DNA of 32,287 bases from the NCBI GenBank assembly GCA_903960515.1, contig CAJCBL010000055.1:1-32287 (forward strand). The letters are read 5' to 3'. Position 1 is the stretch's first letter; each line of letters begins with the position of its first letter. Of this stretch, positions 14,217 through 22,041 are shown piece by piece. The stretch comes from an uncultured Verrucomicrobiota bacterium. GTDB taxonomy: Bacteria; Verrucomicrobiota; Verrucomicrobiia; Opitutales; Opitutaceae. The notes beneath the pieces were generated by a model. That model worked only from the letters and a program-made list of their open reading frames with translations, had not been told where the DNA came from and did no database searches. A program made the position numbers and the translations under genes.

Positions 14217-15131
14217 TCAGCGATGGGCCAAGCCCAATTCGAGTTGGTTTCCATCGGGATGCGGACGCAGGGGGCCGACGCCGGCACCGCCGCAGAGCAG
14301 GTCGCGGGCAAGGGCGTTACGGATGAGCAATTCCGCCGCGTCCCGCATGGGCCGCGCGCCGAGCCGCTCGTGGTAGCCGCGCTGGATCACCACATCGGAC
14401 ACGGAGCCCGACGGTGCCAACGCGAAGCCCCGGCCCGCCAAGGCGACGCATTCCCGGTCGATCAGGCCGCGGGCGATGGTGCACTGCGCGTCGTAGTCCA
14501 ACTTGGCGAATACCACGGTCAGGGTGATGCGGGCGAAGATCTCCGGGCGCAGTTCGCGCTGCGCGTCCTGGCGCACCAGCCGCTCCATGGTCTCGTACTT
14601 CGACTTGCGCAGTGTCATGAGGCGCGGCCCCCCGATGTTGCTGGTGAGCACGACATACCAGTCCGAGAAATCCAACACACGGTTGCGGCCCGTGGTCAGG
14701 CGGGCCGCGTCGAGGAGCTGCAGGAGCACATCAAGGACGCGCGGATGCGCCTTTTCGATCTCATCGAAGAGCAGGGTCCCGCGACCGGCGCAGGCATCGA
14801 AACCCTCCGCGACCCGGCCGGGCTCGTTCGCAGAGCCCAGCAGTAGCCCGAGCCGGTCCGCAGTCTGATACTCCGACATGTCCAGCCGCACGACCCGGTT
14901 CGGCCCAAGGAGATCGGCCGTGAATTGGAGCGTCAGCTCGGTCTTGCCGACGCCCGTTGGCCCGAGAAACAGAAAGCTAGCCTTCGGCCGACCCGGTGCG
15001 CCGAGCCCGAGTTCCCCGTGCTGAAGCCGTTCCACGACCTGATCAATCACCCGGTCCTGGCCGGTGATGATCGCCTTCAATCGCGCCGGCAGTGTTTGGA
15101 GTCGATCGCGCTGATCGTTGGTGAGTGTCAT
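14217..15131 (-). CDS. ClpB-D2-like AAA+ ATPase at the VirB11 position
   Basis: The 304-residue protein is one AAA+ module of the ClpA/B second-domain type. It shows ITGQDRVID (about 22-30), Walker A GPTGVGKTE (57-65), VRLDMSEY (81-88), Walker B LLFDEIEKAH (120-129), sensor-1 LTSNIGG (about 162-168) and a sensor-2 GARPMRD (258-264). There is no N-domain, first AAA module or middle coiled coil. The GYVG aromatic pore loop of Clp unfoldases is replaced by SANEPGRVAEG, so protein threading is doubtful. It follows the VirB10 and lipoprotein genes, where VirB11 normally sits, and I see no VirB11 in the window. A ribosome site AGAGGTG precedes the ATG. A motor role in secretion is inference. Confidence 0.85.
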   Translation of the reverse strand: MTLTNDQRDRLQTLPARLKAIITGQDRVIDQVVERLQHGELGLGAPGRPKASFLFLGPTGVGKTELTLQFTADLLGPNRVVRLDMSEYQTADRLGLLLGSANEPGRVAEGFDACAGRGTLLFDEIEKAHPRVLDVLLQLLDAARLTTGRNRVLDFSDWYVVLTSNIGGPRLMTLRKSKYETMERLVRQDAQRELRPEIFARITLTVVFAKLDYDAQCTIARGLIDRECVALAGRGFALAPSGSVSDVVIQRGYHERLGARPMRDAAELLIRNALARDLLCGGAGVGPLRPHPDGNQLELGLAHR

Positions 15132-15140
15132 AACGCACCT

Positions 15141-15713
15141 CTACCATTTGACCTCCACGGCGGTGGCGCCTTCGGCGGAGGACGACGCGGGGACAGGGGA
15201 GGCGCCAGCCGGCGCTGGGTGCACGCGCTGACGCTCGGTCTCCAATTGTTGGCGTACTTTCATCACCTCGGCGCTTTGTCGCACGAGTACGGCGTACTGG
15301 GCCTGCATCTGGCGGTCGGTTTCGGCAATAGAGGTCTGGAGGGCGCGAAGCTCTGCGGTGATCGTTTTCTGAGTGGCGATCTCCGACGCCAGTTCCGTGC
15401 TCGCCGGCAGAGGCGAGTCCATGAGGGCTGGGGCCGAAGTGCGCGGTACGGTCCTCACGGACTCGTCCGGGGCTGTGGCCGGCACCCGCGTTCGGCGGTA
15501 GATCGCGTGCGGCGCGTGCCGGAAATCGGGTGCCGCCATTTCGCGATAGCCGCGCACTTCGTAACGGGTTTCGACAAACACGGTTGGTGTTACCGCCGCG
15601 ACCGCCACGGGAGGGGAGGGCGTCTGGGCAGGCGATACGGCGACCGGGGCGAGTGTGGCGCACCCCGACACGAGGAGCGAAACGGATACTATCCAAGGCG
15701 AGCGCATGGTCAT
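15141..15713 (-). CDS. Conjugation lipoprotein with C-terminal coiled coil
   Basis: The 190-residue protein has a lipoprotein signal peptide (basic start MTMRSPW, hydrophobic VSVSLLVSGC with Cys at about 18), so it should be anchored in the outer membrane facing the periplasm. A Pro/Ala-rich linker follows, then a long helix (about 105-165; ATQKTITAELRALQTSIAET, later RQQLETERQRV) that looks like a coiled coil. The start overlaps the VirB10-like stop by 4 bp (ATGA). The ATG two codons later (15707) has better spacing to AAGGA. It could fill the VirB7-type lipoprotein role in the outer-membrane core complex, judged by position and lipobox only. Confidence 0.72.
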   Translation of the reverse strand: MTMRSPWIVSVSLLVSGCATLAPVAVSPAQTPSPPVAVAAVTPTVFVETRYEVRGYREMAAPDFRHAPHAIYRRTRVPATAPDESVRTVPRTSAPALMDSPLPASTELASEIATQKTITAELRALQTSIAETDRQMQAQYAVLVRQSAEVMKVRQQLETERQRVHPAPAGASPVPASSSAEGATAVEVKW

Positions 15714-16837
15714 CCTTTCGTTGGGATGGGCAAGGGGGTTGGAGGCGAGGTGTTATCCGCGGCAGTCGGGGGCGGTTTGGCGCCAGCCAGACTGGCCTTC
15801 TTCGGATCCACCGCTTGCAGCACATAGAGATAGAACTCCTTTCCGGCCGCCACGCGCACGAAGGTGCCGTTCTCCTCGATGTCCTTGAGCGTGCGCTGCG
15901 CGTAGAGATCGAACACGTCGCCCACGCCTTCGCGCACGCCGTTAGAGACCGACCCGGTCATCGTCGTGCCGAGCGCGGTCTGGGTGCGGTCCTGCGTGCC
16001 GCGGGCGAAGCCGCTGAGGGCAGCCGAGGCGAGCATCTTCAATTCCTGCAAGTCGTCGGCGGCGAGGAGGCGGCCTTTGATCCCGGCCGAACCGTCGGTG
16101 ATCCCGTAGCCGTCGGTGTCGTGTTCATACTCGCGGTCCAGGGCCACGCCGCTGAACGCCAGCTCCCGGCCGTCCTGCCAGACCAGACGCCATGTGCCGG
16201 TCGCCGTCACGCGGTCGCGTAATCGACCGGCTCTCGCCGTGCCGTGCACCAGAGTGTTGGCAGGGAGGACCAACCGACCGTTCTGCCAGATGTCTTCCAG
16301 GAGAACCGCGATGATCGGCGTCTCCAGGTTCGCGCTGTCGAGAGTGTTCACGAGTTTGCACTTCAGCAGGGTGCCAAAGGGAATGAAGCGCTCCGGTGGC
16401 GGCTCCGGTCGCTCTGGCGTCGTACTCGGCGGATCGTAACCGGCGAGGAGCGACGCGTATCGGATCTTTCGCGGCTTGGGCTCCGCCTTTGGGGCAGGCG
16501 CTGGTTTCGCGTTGGCCGAGGAGGCAGCGGCTGCAACCACGGTCGGTGCCGGTGGGCGAAACGGCACGATGCCGTTGCCGACGATCTCCTTTTCGTCCGC
16601 TGAATCTCCAGTGGGGTGCACTTGCTGGGGCACTCCGTTTTCCAGTCCCTGATTGAGCGGCAGCCGCACCTGTCCCAGCTCGACCTTCTTCTTGCTCTGC
16701 GCGGCGAGTTTTTGGGCCTCACGTTCCTCCGCCTGGTGCGCGCCGTAGACCCAGAGTCCGGAGAATAGCACGATGACGAATACGATGAAGAGTCCGAAGC
16801 GGCTTTTTAGGAAATTGCCGACGTTGCGCGGGTTCAT
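15710..16837 (-). CDS. virB10: VirB10/TrbI-like core-complex protein
   Basis: The 375-residue protein spans the envelope in VirB-type secretion systems. It has a short cytoplasmic start (MNPRNVGNFLKSR), one membrane helix (FGLFIVFVIVLFSGLWVYG, about 14-32), a long Pro/Lys-rich periplasmic linker, and the conserved C-terminal beta domain. That domain shows RFIPFGTLLKCKLVNTLDS, TPIIAVLLEDIW, RLVLPANTLVHGTA and GTWRLVWQDGRELAFSG. The frame is open 86 codons further upstream, but GGAGG lies 8 bp before this ATG and the start overlaps the previous stop (ATGA), so the longer form is rejected. It sits between the VirB9-position gene and the lipoprotein gene, as expected. Confidence 0.9.
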   Translation of the reverse strand: MNPRNVGNFLKSRFGLFIVFVIVLFSGLWVYGAHQAEEREAQKLAAQSKKKVELGQVRLPLNQGLENGVPQQVHPTGDSADEKEIVGNGIVPFRPPAPTVVAAAASSANAKPAPAPKAEPKPRKIRYASLLAGYDPPSTTPERPEPPPERFIPFGTLLKCKLVNTLDSANLETPIIAVLLEDIWQNGRLVLPANTLVHGTARAGRLRDRVTATGTWRLVWQDGRELAFSGVALDREYEHDTDGYGITDGSAGIKGRLLAADDLQELKMLASAALSGFARGTQDRTQTALGTTMTGSVSNGVREGVGDVFDLYAQRTLKDIEENGTFVRVAAGKEFYLYVLQAVDPKKASLAGAKPPPTAADNTSPPTPLPIPTKG

Positions 16838-17739
16838 GGCGTGGCCTCCGTTGGGGATGCGGTTGGGGCGGCGGCCGCCACCGCCGGCTCGCGGCGTGCG
16901 GTATTGACGAGAATGGTAAACGCGTTGTCGGCGCTCAGGTCGTTGCGTGTGCCGTCTGGGAGCCCGACGACCGCGAACTCGGCGTCGGCGCTTTCGCCCG
17001 GGCCCAGCGAGCGCGGGCCGTTGGCGACCGATTGCTCGAAACGTTCCTGGGCGACGCGGGCCGCAAATGTGCTGGGGGCCAGATCGAGCACGCAATCGGT
17101 GGTGTTCTTGAGTCCGAGCAAAAACACCACGGCATCCTCCCGGGGGAAGCGGTAAACCTCCTGGACGGTGATTTCGAGGTCGGGGAGCACGACCTTGCGG
17201 TTCTGCGCCCGTAGCGTGACCCCCTCGACCGCCTTCGGCAGCGAACGCGACAAAACAGGATACGCCCGCGCCCGGTCCAGCAGGCTGAGCCCGATCCGCG
17301 GCGAAAATCGCACCGGCTCCGGCGGCCCCGTCACGCGTTCGGCGGCGGGGGAGGAGGCGCGCTTAAAGATCGCGCTGGCGACCGATTCGGTGGCGACGGA
17401 GCGCAACTCGATCACGTACGCCGAGCCTTCGTGAATCGCCGTGAGGCGCCCGCAGGCGCCGGGCTGCAGGCTGCGCACGAGAAGGAAGTTCGCGCCCGGT
17501 GCGTGGGTGACGTGGAAACGCAGCGGGGTGGACTCGTCGACCTCCGTCGACTCCTTGCCGCTGTCGATCAGCATGTCCGCCCCGGCCACCGCGGTGATCG
17601 GTCCGGGGAATACCACGGTGGTGACTTCGCGCGAAACCGGCAGGTCCACCGCCTGCTGCGGGTCGAGAACGAGCTCACGGATCGTCTGAGCGCCCAGCGC
17701 AATGGCTGCGCCGAGCGATAGCACTGCATAGCGCCACAT
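16834..17739 (-). CDS. VirB9-position periplasmic protein
   Basis: The 301-residue protein has a cleavable signal peptide (MWRYAVLSLGAAIALGAQ), so it is exported. The rest is beta-rich and lacks membrane helices: EVTTVVFPGPITAVAGADML (about 39-58), AYVIELRSV, then ITVQEVYRF and VVFLLGLKNTTD, with an Ala/Pro tail. This fits VirB9/TrbG-like outer-membrane core proteins, which begin with a strand-rich domain handling exported partners. The match is by layout and place between VirB8 and VirB10, not by a clear motif. AAGGAGG lies 5 bp before the ATG. Its stop overlaps the VirB10 start. Confidence 0.65.
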   Translation of the reverse strand: MWRYAVLSLGAAIALGAQTIRELVLDPQQAVDLPVSREVTTVVFPGPITAVAGADMLIDSGKESTEVDESTPLRFHVTHAPGANFLLVRSLQPGACGRLTAIHEGSAYVIELRSVATESVASAIFKRASSPAAERVTGPPEPVRFSPRIGLSLLDRARAYPVLSRSLPKAVEGVTLRAQNRKVVLPDLEITVQEVYRFPREDAVVFLLGLKNTTDCVLDLAPSTFAARVAQERFEQSVANGPRSLGPGESADAEFAVVGLPDGTRNDLSADNAFTILVNTARREPAVAAAAPTASPTEATP

Positions 17740-17748
17740 ACGGCCTCC

Positions 17749-18414
17749 TTATGTTTTCACAGGTTCGACTTGGAATGCCGCGACGGCTGTGGGGAACCGC
17801 CCGTTTCGAGTTAAGTCGGGGTTGACCAGGAACTTGAATTTCACGCGGTAGCGCAGCACCTCCATGATCGGCGTCCCCTGGTACGCACCGACCCGGATCA
17901 GTTGCACATCCGCCGAGGTATAGAAGGCGTCGTCGCGGGTGCTGAGCACCTCGGGTACACCGACTTCAACTTTCTGATGCAGCGACTTTGCCTCGAATTC
18001 GGGCTTTGTCCTGGTGAAGACCGCCTGCGCGGTTTGCGCCGCGTCCTTCAGGAAAAGTTGTCGGAACAACTCCGGGTTATCGAGGCCCTGCGGGTTGCGT
18101 TCAAAGAGCGCTTTGCAGGCGAGCTTGGTCTGCATCGCGTGAAGGTCCTTCGCATGCTGGATGTCGACGACGGGAGAAACATAATACGTTCCGAGGCTGT
18201 CCACCAGGACCACCTCGCGTCGCCGGGTCAGCTTGTCGACCATTCGATTGTGGTCCCACGCCGCCCAGCCCCAAGCGGAGACTGCAATGAGGAACCAAAG
18301 CAGGGATTGCCGGCGCTGGCGGTCGAAGATCGCCAGGAGCGTCGACTTCGGCCGTCCGAAAGTCGGCGGACTGAGGGGAGAACGCGGAGCGGAGACGTCA
18401 GCGTTCGTTGTCAT
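17749..18414 (-). CDS. virB8: VirB8/TrbF-like inner-membrane protein
   Basis: The 221-residue protein has a cytoplasmic Pro/Ser-rich start (about 1-35), one membrane helix (SLLWFLIAVSAWGWAAWD, about 37-54) and a periplasmic domain of VirB8/TrbF type. That domain shows REVVLVDSLGTYYVSP (about 67-82), a helical LACKALFERNPQGLD region and the closing beta strands MEVLRYRVKFKFLVNPD. VirB8 nucleates assembly of the transfer channel. The ATG at 18414 is chosen because GGAGGT lies 6 bp upstream; the frame is open 31 codons further up through low-complexity sequence. The stop codon of the preceding small gene overlaps this ribosome site, implying coupled translation. Confidence 0.85.
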   Translation of the reverse strand: MTTNADVSAPRSPLSPPTFGRPKSTLLAIFDRQRRQSLLWFLIAVSAWGWAAWDHNRMVDKLTRRREVVLVDSLGTYYVSPVVDIQHAKDLHAMQTKLACKALFERNPQGLDNPELFRQLFLKDAAQTAQAVFTRTKPEFEAKSLHQKVEVGVPEVLSTRDDAFYTSADVQLIRVGAYQGTPIMEVLRYRVKFKFLVNPDLTRNGRFPTAVAAFQVEPVKT

Positions 18415-18419
18415 GGTGA

Positions 18420-18623
18420 TTACCTCCGGGTTGGCGGAAGGGGTGGGGGTTGAGACGGGGTGCGGGGCCGGGGTGGAGACGGTGGAAGAACTTCGGATTC
18501 TTTCCATCCCCGCAGAAGTTCACCGAGGTTGCGGGCTATACTCTCTTCAGCGTCCGCCAACCGCTTCTTTGCACGCGCCGATTTTTCGACGGCTTCAATG
18601 TGTTGTCGGGTTTGGAATAACAT
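18420..18623 (-). CDS. Small protein at the VirB7 position, helix plus proline-rich tail
   Basis: A 67-residue protein starting MLFQTRQHIEAVEKSARAKK has a charged helical N-terminal two thirds (to about 45) and a tail of mostly Pro, Ser and Arg. The 5' end overlaps the VirB6-like gene by 29 bp. The stop TAA lies within the ribosome site of virB8, so it is embedded in the operon by translational coupling. VirB7 of classic systems is a small lipoprotein in this slot; here there is no signal peptide and no lipobox, so it is not a VirB7. It could be a cytoplasmic assembly factor. No family is recognised. Confidence 0.6.
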   Translation of the reverse strand: MLFQTRQHIEAVEKSARAKKRLADAEESIARNLGELLRGWKESEVLPPSPPRPRTPSQPPPLPPTRR

Positions 18624-19809
18624 GGGATTCGATTTCGAGGGCTGCCTGGTTGGGGTCATCCTCATGCGGCTGATAATCAAACCCGCTCCGGCTCTGCCGC
18701 ATGCTCCGGGCGTGTTGTGCGATTTCGGAGGCGATCGTTTCTGCAGCCGCTGCTCGACGAGAGTCAGCCACTGCGCTCTGTTCTGCCGCTGCGGCGTTCC
18801 TTCGGGCAAAACTGCCCTGATAAAGTCCGGAAAGCCCAACGATGGCAGTAGTTGTCATTCGGGGAGATCCGCCTCCTCGAACGGCAGACTCACCACCAGC
18901 AGACATCGCACCTGCTGCCGTCGCTGCAACGATAGCAGGTGCCGCAGCACCTCCGGTAGCGGCTGCAACTGCCGCTCCTGTACCGCCAAGGAATGCGGCC
19001 TGCGCCACGCCTCCGACACTCTCGGCCAAGGCCATAGCCGGATTGGCGCCCATCAAGAAAACCTTCGTCGTGACCCATGGGGCCAGCACCGTGCTCACCA
19101 ACATCCACGTGCCGATGAGCAGCACGGTCAATGCGGGCACCGCCAGCGGTGCCCCGACATTGAATACCGGTACCAGATTGGCGGTGGCGGCGGCCTCCAG
19201 CATCGCGTTGGTGATGACTGCGGCAATGGCCCAGCCAAAGGGCCAGCAAACCAACGCCACCAAGCCCATCAGGTATTTCTGGGCAACGCCGGCCATCGGC
19301 CGGAGCATGAAGAAGGAGAGGAAGATCGGACTCAGCGCCCACCCGACAGTGAGCAGGATCCCGCCGAGCAGCTTCACGACGTATTGCACCCCCCACGCAA
19401 TCCAGCCGAAGAGCCAGAGGAACGCATAGCAGACCGCTGTACCCACCGATTCCGTACCCCAGATGATATCCCAAACGCTTGAGTTGGGATTCGCGGAGCT
19501 CTTTCCCGCGACGAATTTCACGAAGCGCTCATCGACCTGTGTCGGGTCGACTCCCATCATGGAGCTGAAGGCCGTCACGATGTCATTTAGCCGCATCAGC
19601 CACTCCCGCAGGAAGACCGTGGCCAACCCGATGAAGAACACTTTCGCTAGGAGCCAGATGAAGGAACCGGCATCCGGTCGGCTCCGCACGACCTGAACCA
19701 CCAGTCCGGCCGTTACGATGGCACTTCCCAGATACGCGCATCCGCCCCAAAGCACGGACAACCCATCGAAGAACGAGGCAGGCAGGATGCTGGTGGCCAG
19801 TATAGCCAT
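18595..19809 (-). CDS. virB6: VirB6/TrbL-like polytopic membrane protein
   Basis: The 404-residue protein forms the inner-membrane part of the secretion channel. Hydrophobic segments lie at about 20-40, 50-67, 120-150, 152-172, 180-205 and 225-250, with WGIIWG-like tryptophan-rich loops between them (FLWLFGWIAWGVQYVVKLLG at about 130-149). This is the TrbL/VirB6 pattern. The C-terminal 130 residues are soluble and Ala/Gly/Ser-rich, starting GGTGAAVAAATGGAAAP, and end in a charged helix. It follows the small gene at 19824 by 14 bp. The start codon has no strong ribosome site, suggesting coupling. Confidence 0.85.
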   Translation of the reverse strand: MAILATSILPASFFDGLSVLWGGCAYLGSAIVTAGLVVQVVRSRPDAGSFIWLLAKVFFIGLATVFLREWLMRLNDIVTAFSSMMGVDPTQVDERFVKFVAGKSSANPNSSVWDIIWGTESVGTAVCYAFLWLFGWIAWGVQYVVKLLGGILLTVGWALSPIFLSFFMLRPMAGVAQKYLMGLVALVCWPFGWAIAAVITNAMLEAAATANLVPVFNVGAPLAVPALTVLLIGTWMLVSTVLAPWVTTKVFLMGANPAMALAESVGGVAQAAFLGGTGAAVAAATGGAAAPAIVAATAAGAMSAGGESAVRGGGSPRMTTTAIVGLSGLYQGSFARRNAAAAEQSAVADSRRAAAAETIASEIAQHARSMRQSRSGFDYQPHEDDPNQAALEIESHVIPNPTTH

Positions 19810-19823
19810 GATGGCAAATCGGT

Positions 19824-20063
19824 TCAGATTTTGGGTGACGATTCGACGGAGACGCGTTCGGGTCTCTTTTGCGGTTCATTCATTGTGAAGTCGTCCGGAG
19901 TCTGAAACGCACTGGGCAGCGCGTTCATCGCCTTGCGGTCGGCGTTGGCTCGGGCTTTGGCTTGCGTCTCCGCGCTCTCCTTGCGGGTCTTCGCTTCTCG
20001 ATCCGCCCAACCGGAGACCAGTAACACCGCGAGTGATATCCCAATCACCAAAGGCTCTTTCAT
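19824..20063 (-). CDS. Small protein with N-terminal hydrophobic segment
   Basis: The 79-residue protein has a short hydrophobic start (PLVIGISLAVLLVSGWA, about 4-20) that is either a signal peptide or a single membrane anchor. A charged Ala/Lys/Glu helix follows (about 22-48), then a polar tail. AAGGAG lies 7 bp before the ATG, so it is very likely translated. It sits between the VirB5-like and VirB6-like genes, where some systems encode an entry-exclusion or small assembly protein (such as TrbK/Eex next to trbJ and trbL). That role is a positional guess: there is no lipobox cysteine. Confidence 0.65.
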   Translation of the reverse strand: MKEPLVIGISLAVLLVSGWADREAKTRKESAETQAKARANADRKAMNALPSAFQTPDDFTMNEPQKRPERVSVESSPKI

Positions 20064-20102
20064 GGCAGCTCCTTTGACTCGGGCATCTGATATTCGTTAC
20101 GG

Positions 20103-20918
20103 CTACGGAGACAAGCGCCGCTCCGAAACATATTGGAGCAGGCATTCGTACGTGGGCTTGAAGGTCGACGTGACCTTGCCCGCCTCTTGCTGGGCCAACT
20201 TCTGGCGCGCTTCGGTCTCGGCCTCGTTGTGCGCGGTCTTCATCGCCTTCGCCTCGGTTTCCTTCACCTGAACCTCGGCCGAGCTCAGCACCACCTCATC
20301 GTCGACGGCGGCGAGTTGTCCGTATTCAGCGGCCAACACCGCGGCGAGTTTCTTCTGTTCCGCCTCGGTTTCGGCGGCCTGCAACGCGTCGCTGGTGCGC
20401 CCGATGGCCTGCTTCAACTCCTCGCGTCGCTGGTAGGCATCACCCTGGACGGTCTTAAACCCATCGACTGCGGCGACGAGGTCGTGGGCCGGCTTGTAGG
20501 TCTGAGCATCACGGTCGATCCTGCTGCCGTCGAAGTCAGGGAAGCTCACCGTGATTTCCGGGAAGATACCGCTTCGGGTATCCCCAAAGAGTCCGCGTCC
20601 GTCGACCCGGGCCAAGTTGTCCTTCCACGACTTGATCTGCGTCGGCAGCGCCAGATCCGCTTTGAATTCGGAAAACCCCGCGAGGTTCTTCACGGCGGCC
20701 ATGTCTCCCATGCGCTTGAGCTCCGTTTCAAACTGCCGGATCTGTTGGACTTGGTTGCTGATCTGTGTCGCCTGCCGCGAGAGCTGTTCAACCATCGCGG
20801 CATAATTGGTGATGTTCTGCTGGAGGGCGGCCATATCGAGCACCGCCCATTGGGCGAAGCCGGATGAGGCGCCCAGGAGCGCCCAGGCGCTCATGATGAT
20901 GGGCGGGAATAGTTTCAT
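20103..20918 (-). CDS. VirB5/TrbJ-like minor pilus protein
   Basis: The 271-residue protein has a signal peptide (MKLFPPIIMSAWALLGASSG, cleavage after about FAQ) and then a mostly helical periplasmic body. The VirB5/TrbJ pattern shows in VLDMAALQQNITNYAAMVEQ (about 27-46), the Q-rich helix ATQISNQVQQIRQFETEL (about 50-67), and the Ala/Glu/Lys-rich helices at about 165-245. The Cys near the end is unpaired. TrbJ/VirB5 proteins sit at the pilus tip or aid pilus assembly. A strong ribosome site AAGGAGGG lies 3 bp before the ATG. The start overlaps the stop of the upstream lipoprotein gene. Confidence 0.85.
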   Translation of the reverse strand: MKLFPPIIMSAWALLGASSGFAQWAVLDMAALQQNITNYAAMVEQLSRQATQISNQVQQIRQFETELKRMGDMAAVKNLAGFSEFKADLALPTQIKSWKDNLARVDGRGLFGDTRSGIFPEITVSFPDFDGSRIDRDAQTYKPAHDLVAAVDGFKTVQGDAYQRREELKQAIGRTSDALQAAETEAEQKKLAAVLAAEYGQLAAVDDEVVLSSAEVQVKETEAKAMKTAHNEAETEARQKLAQQEAGKVTSTFKPTYECLLQYVSERRLSP

Positions 20919-21403
20919 TGTCCCTCCTTGGGTAGGACCACTCGGATGACCCGCGTGGTCGGTTCGCGATGCACGCCCGCGCGATCGCTCGGGGGCACCG
21001 GGATTTCGTAATACGACTCCTCGTAACCGTCGTCGGATTTTGGTCGCTGGTTGTCGCGCGCAATCCAGTACTGCTGTTTCACAGCGTCGGACTGGCCCTT
21101 CTCGTATCCCGAGGTGAACGCGTCCCGCTGTGCCTTGTTGTTGAAATAGTTCACGGCCTCGCCGGCGACAAAGCCGACGGCGGCGCCGAGGGCCGCCTTG
21201 TGGGCCTTGCCGTCACCTTCCTTGGCTCCGATGTAGGCACCGCCGGCAGTCGTCACCGCCGTCGTGGCGAAGTCGCGTGTGCGGCCGGCGGAGCCGGCAT
21301 TCGCCGTCGTACAGCCGGGCATGAGCAAAACAACGAGTACCAGCGGCAATAAGCCGACCAGGTACGGCAGTTCAAAATTCAGCGTATTCGCGATCCGTTG
21401 CAT
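20915..21403 (-). CDS. Glycine-zipper lipoprotein of the transfer operon
   Basis: The 162-residue protein has a signal peptide with a lipobox (LVVLLMPGC, Cys at about 30). A Gly/Ala-rich glycine-zipper segment follows (GGAYIGAKEGDGKAHKAALG then AAVGFVAGEAVNYF, about 53-86), which could insert in or pack against a membrane. The remainder is a charged helix (AQRDAFTSGYEKGQSDAVKQ) and a polar tail ending VIRVVLPKEGQ. GGAGGT 7 bp before this ATG selects it over a start 31 codons upstream. Such proteins accompany outer-membrane core complexes; the exact role here is unknown. It is a second lipoprotein besides the one after VirB10. Confidence 0.75.
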   Translation of the reverse strand: MQRIANTLNFELPYLVGLLPLVLVVLLMPGCTTANAGSAGRTRDFATTAVTTAGGAYIGAKEGDGKAHKAALGAAVGFVAGEAVNYFNNKAQRDAFTSGYEKGQSDAVKQQYWIARDNQRPKSDDGYEESYYEIPVPPSDRAGVHREPTTRVIRVVLPKEGQ

Positions 21404-21417
21404 AGATGACCTCCGGT

Positions 21418-22035
21418 TCAAGGTTCGCCGATGGAAAGGGTGTGCCGGGCCGCCAGGCCCTCGAGCTGCGCTTCGCGGGGCCCTTCGCGGTGGCACTGCC
21501 GCGCGATGGTGCGGGCGATCAGATCGTTGGCCTCCAGTCGCCCGTCCAGAAACGCGCCGATCTCGGCCCTCATGCGCAGTTGGTTGGAGGGCGAGAGCTG
21601 ATCGGTTTCCAGGATCGCTTCCACTTCCGCGGCAGCCTCGCCCGCGTCGGACTCGGCGCTGGGCGCATCACGATCGGCATACGGCGCGAGGCGATCCGCC
21701 AGTCGTTCCTCCTCGGCCAATTCATAGCCGGCCCGGAGCACGTCAAAAACGGAGTCTCCGATCATCACGACTGTCGGTGCGTCGGCGGACGGGAGATCGC
21801 CAGCGCGCGGCGCCTCCCGCTCGACCAACCGATAGAAAACCGCGTCGCCCCGCATCACGACATCGATGGAGCGCTCCTCGTGAACCAGAGCCGATGCTTG
21901 CGGCAATCGCGTGAGTTCGAGAGCCACGGCGGCGACGGCAACGCGCCCTTCGCCATGACGATGCTCCTCCCTGTACTGCTGGCCAAGAACGGTCAGTTGG
22001 CGGGCTTCGACCTGGATTTCATGGAGTGTTTTCAT
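21418..22035 (-). CDS. Unknown protein between the VirB4 gene and the lipoprotein gene
   Basis: The 205-residue protein is acidic and mostly helical, with no signal peptide or membrane segment. Recognisable pieces are an N-terminal helix (HEIQVEARQLTVLGQQYREE, about 5-24), a beta stretch with IDVVMRGDAVFYRLV (about 57-71), and TVVMIGDSVFDVLRAGYELA (about 87-106). A C-terminal helical region carries many Arg and Glu residues. I recognise no domain. It starts 6 bp after the VirB4 stop and lies fully within the transfer operon, so a part in secretion or its control is likely. It is probably cytoplasmic. Confidence 0.7.
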   Translation of the reverse strand: MKTLHEIQVEARQLTVLGQQYREEHRHGEGRVAVAAVALELTRLPQASALVHEERSIDVVMRGDAVFYRLVEREAPRAGDLPSADAPTVVMIGDSVFDVLRAGYELAEEERLADRLAPYADRDAPSAESDAGEAAAEVEAILETDQLSPSNQLRMRAEIGAFLDGRLEANDLIARTIARQCHREGPREAQLEGLAARHTLSIGEP

Positions 22036-22041
22036 GATGGA

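Noticed and set aside
16838-17095. 86-codon N-terminal extension of the VirB10-like protein
   Set aside because: Lies inside the upstream VirB9-position gene, is Arg/Gly-rich, and the ATG at 16837 has GGAGG and an ATGA overlap.
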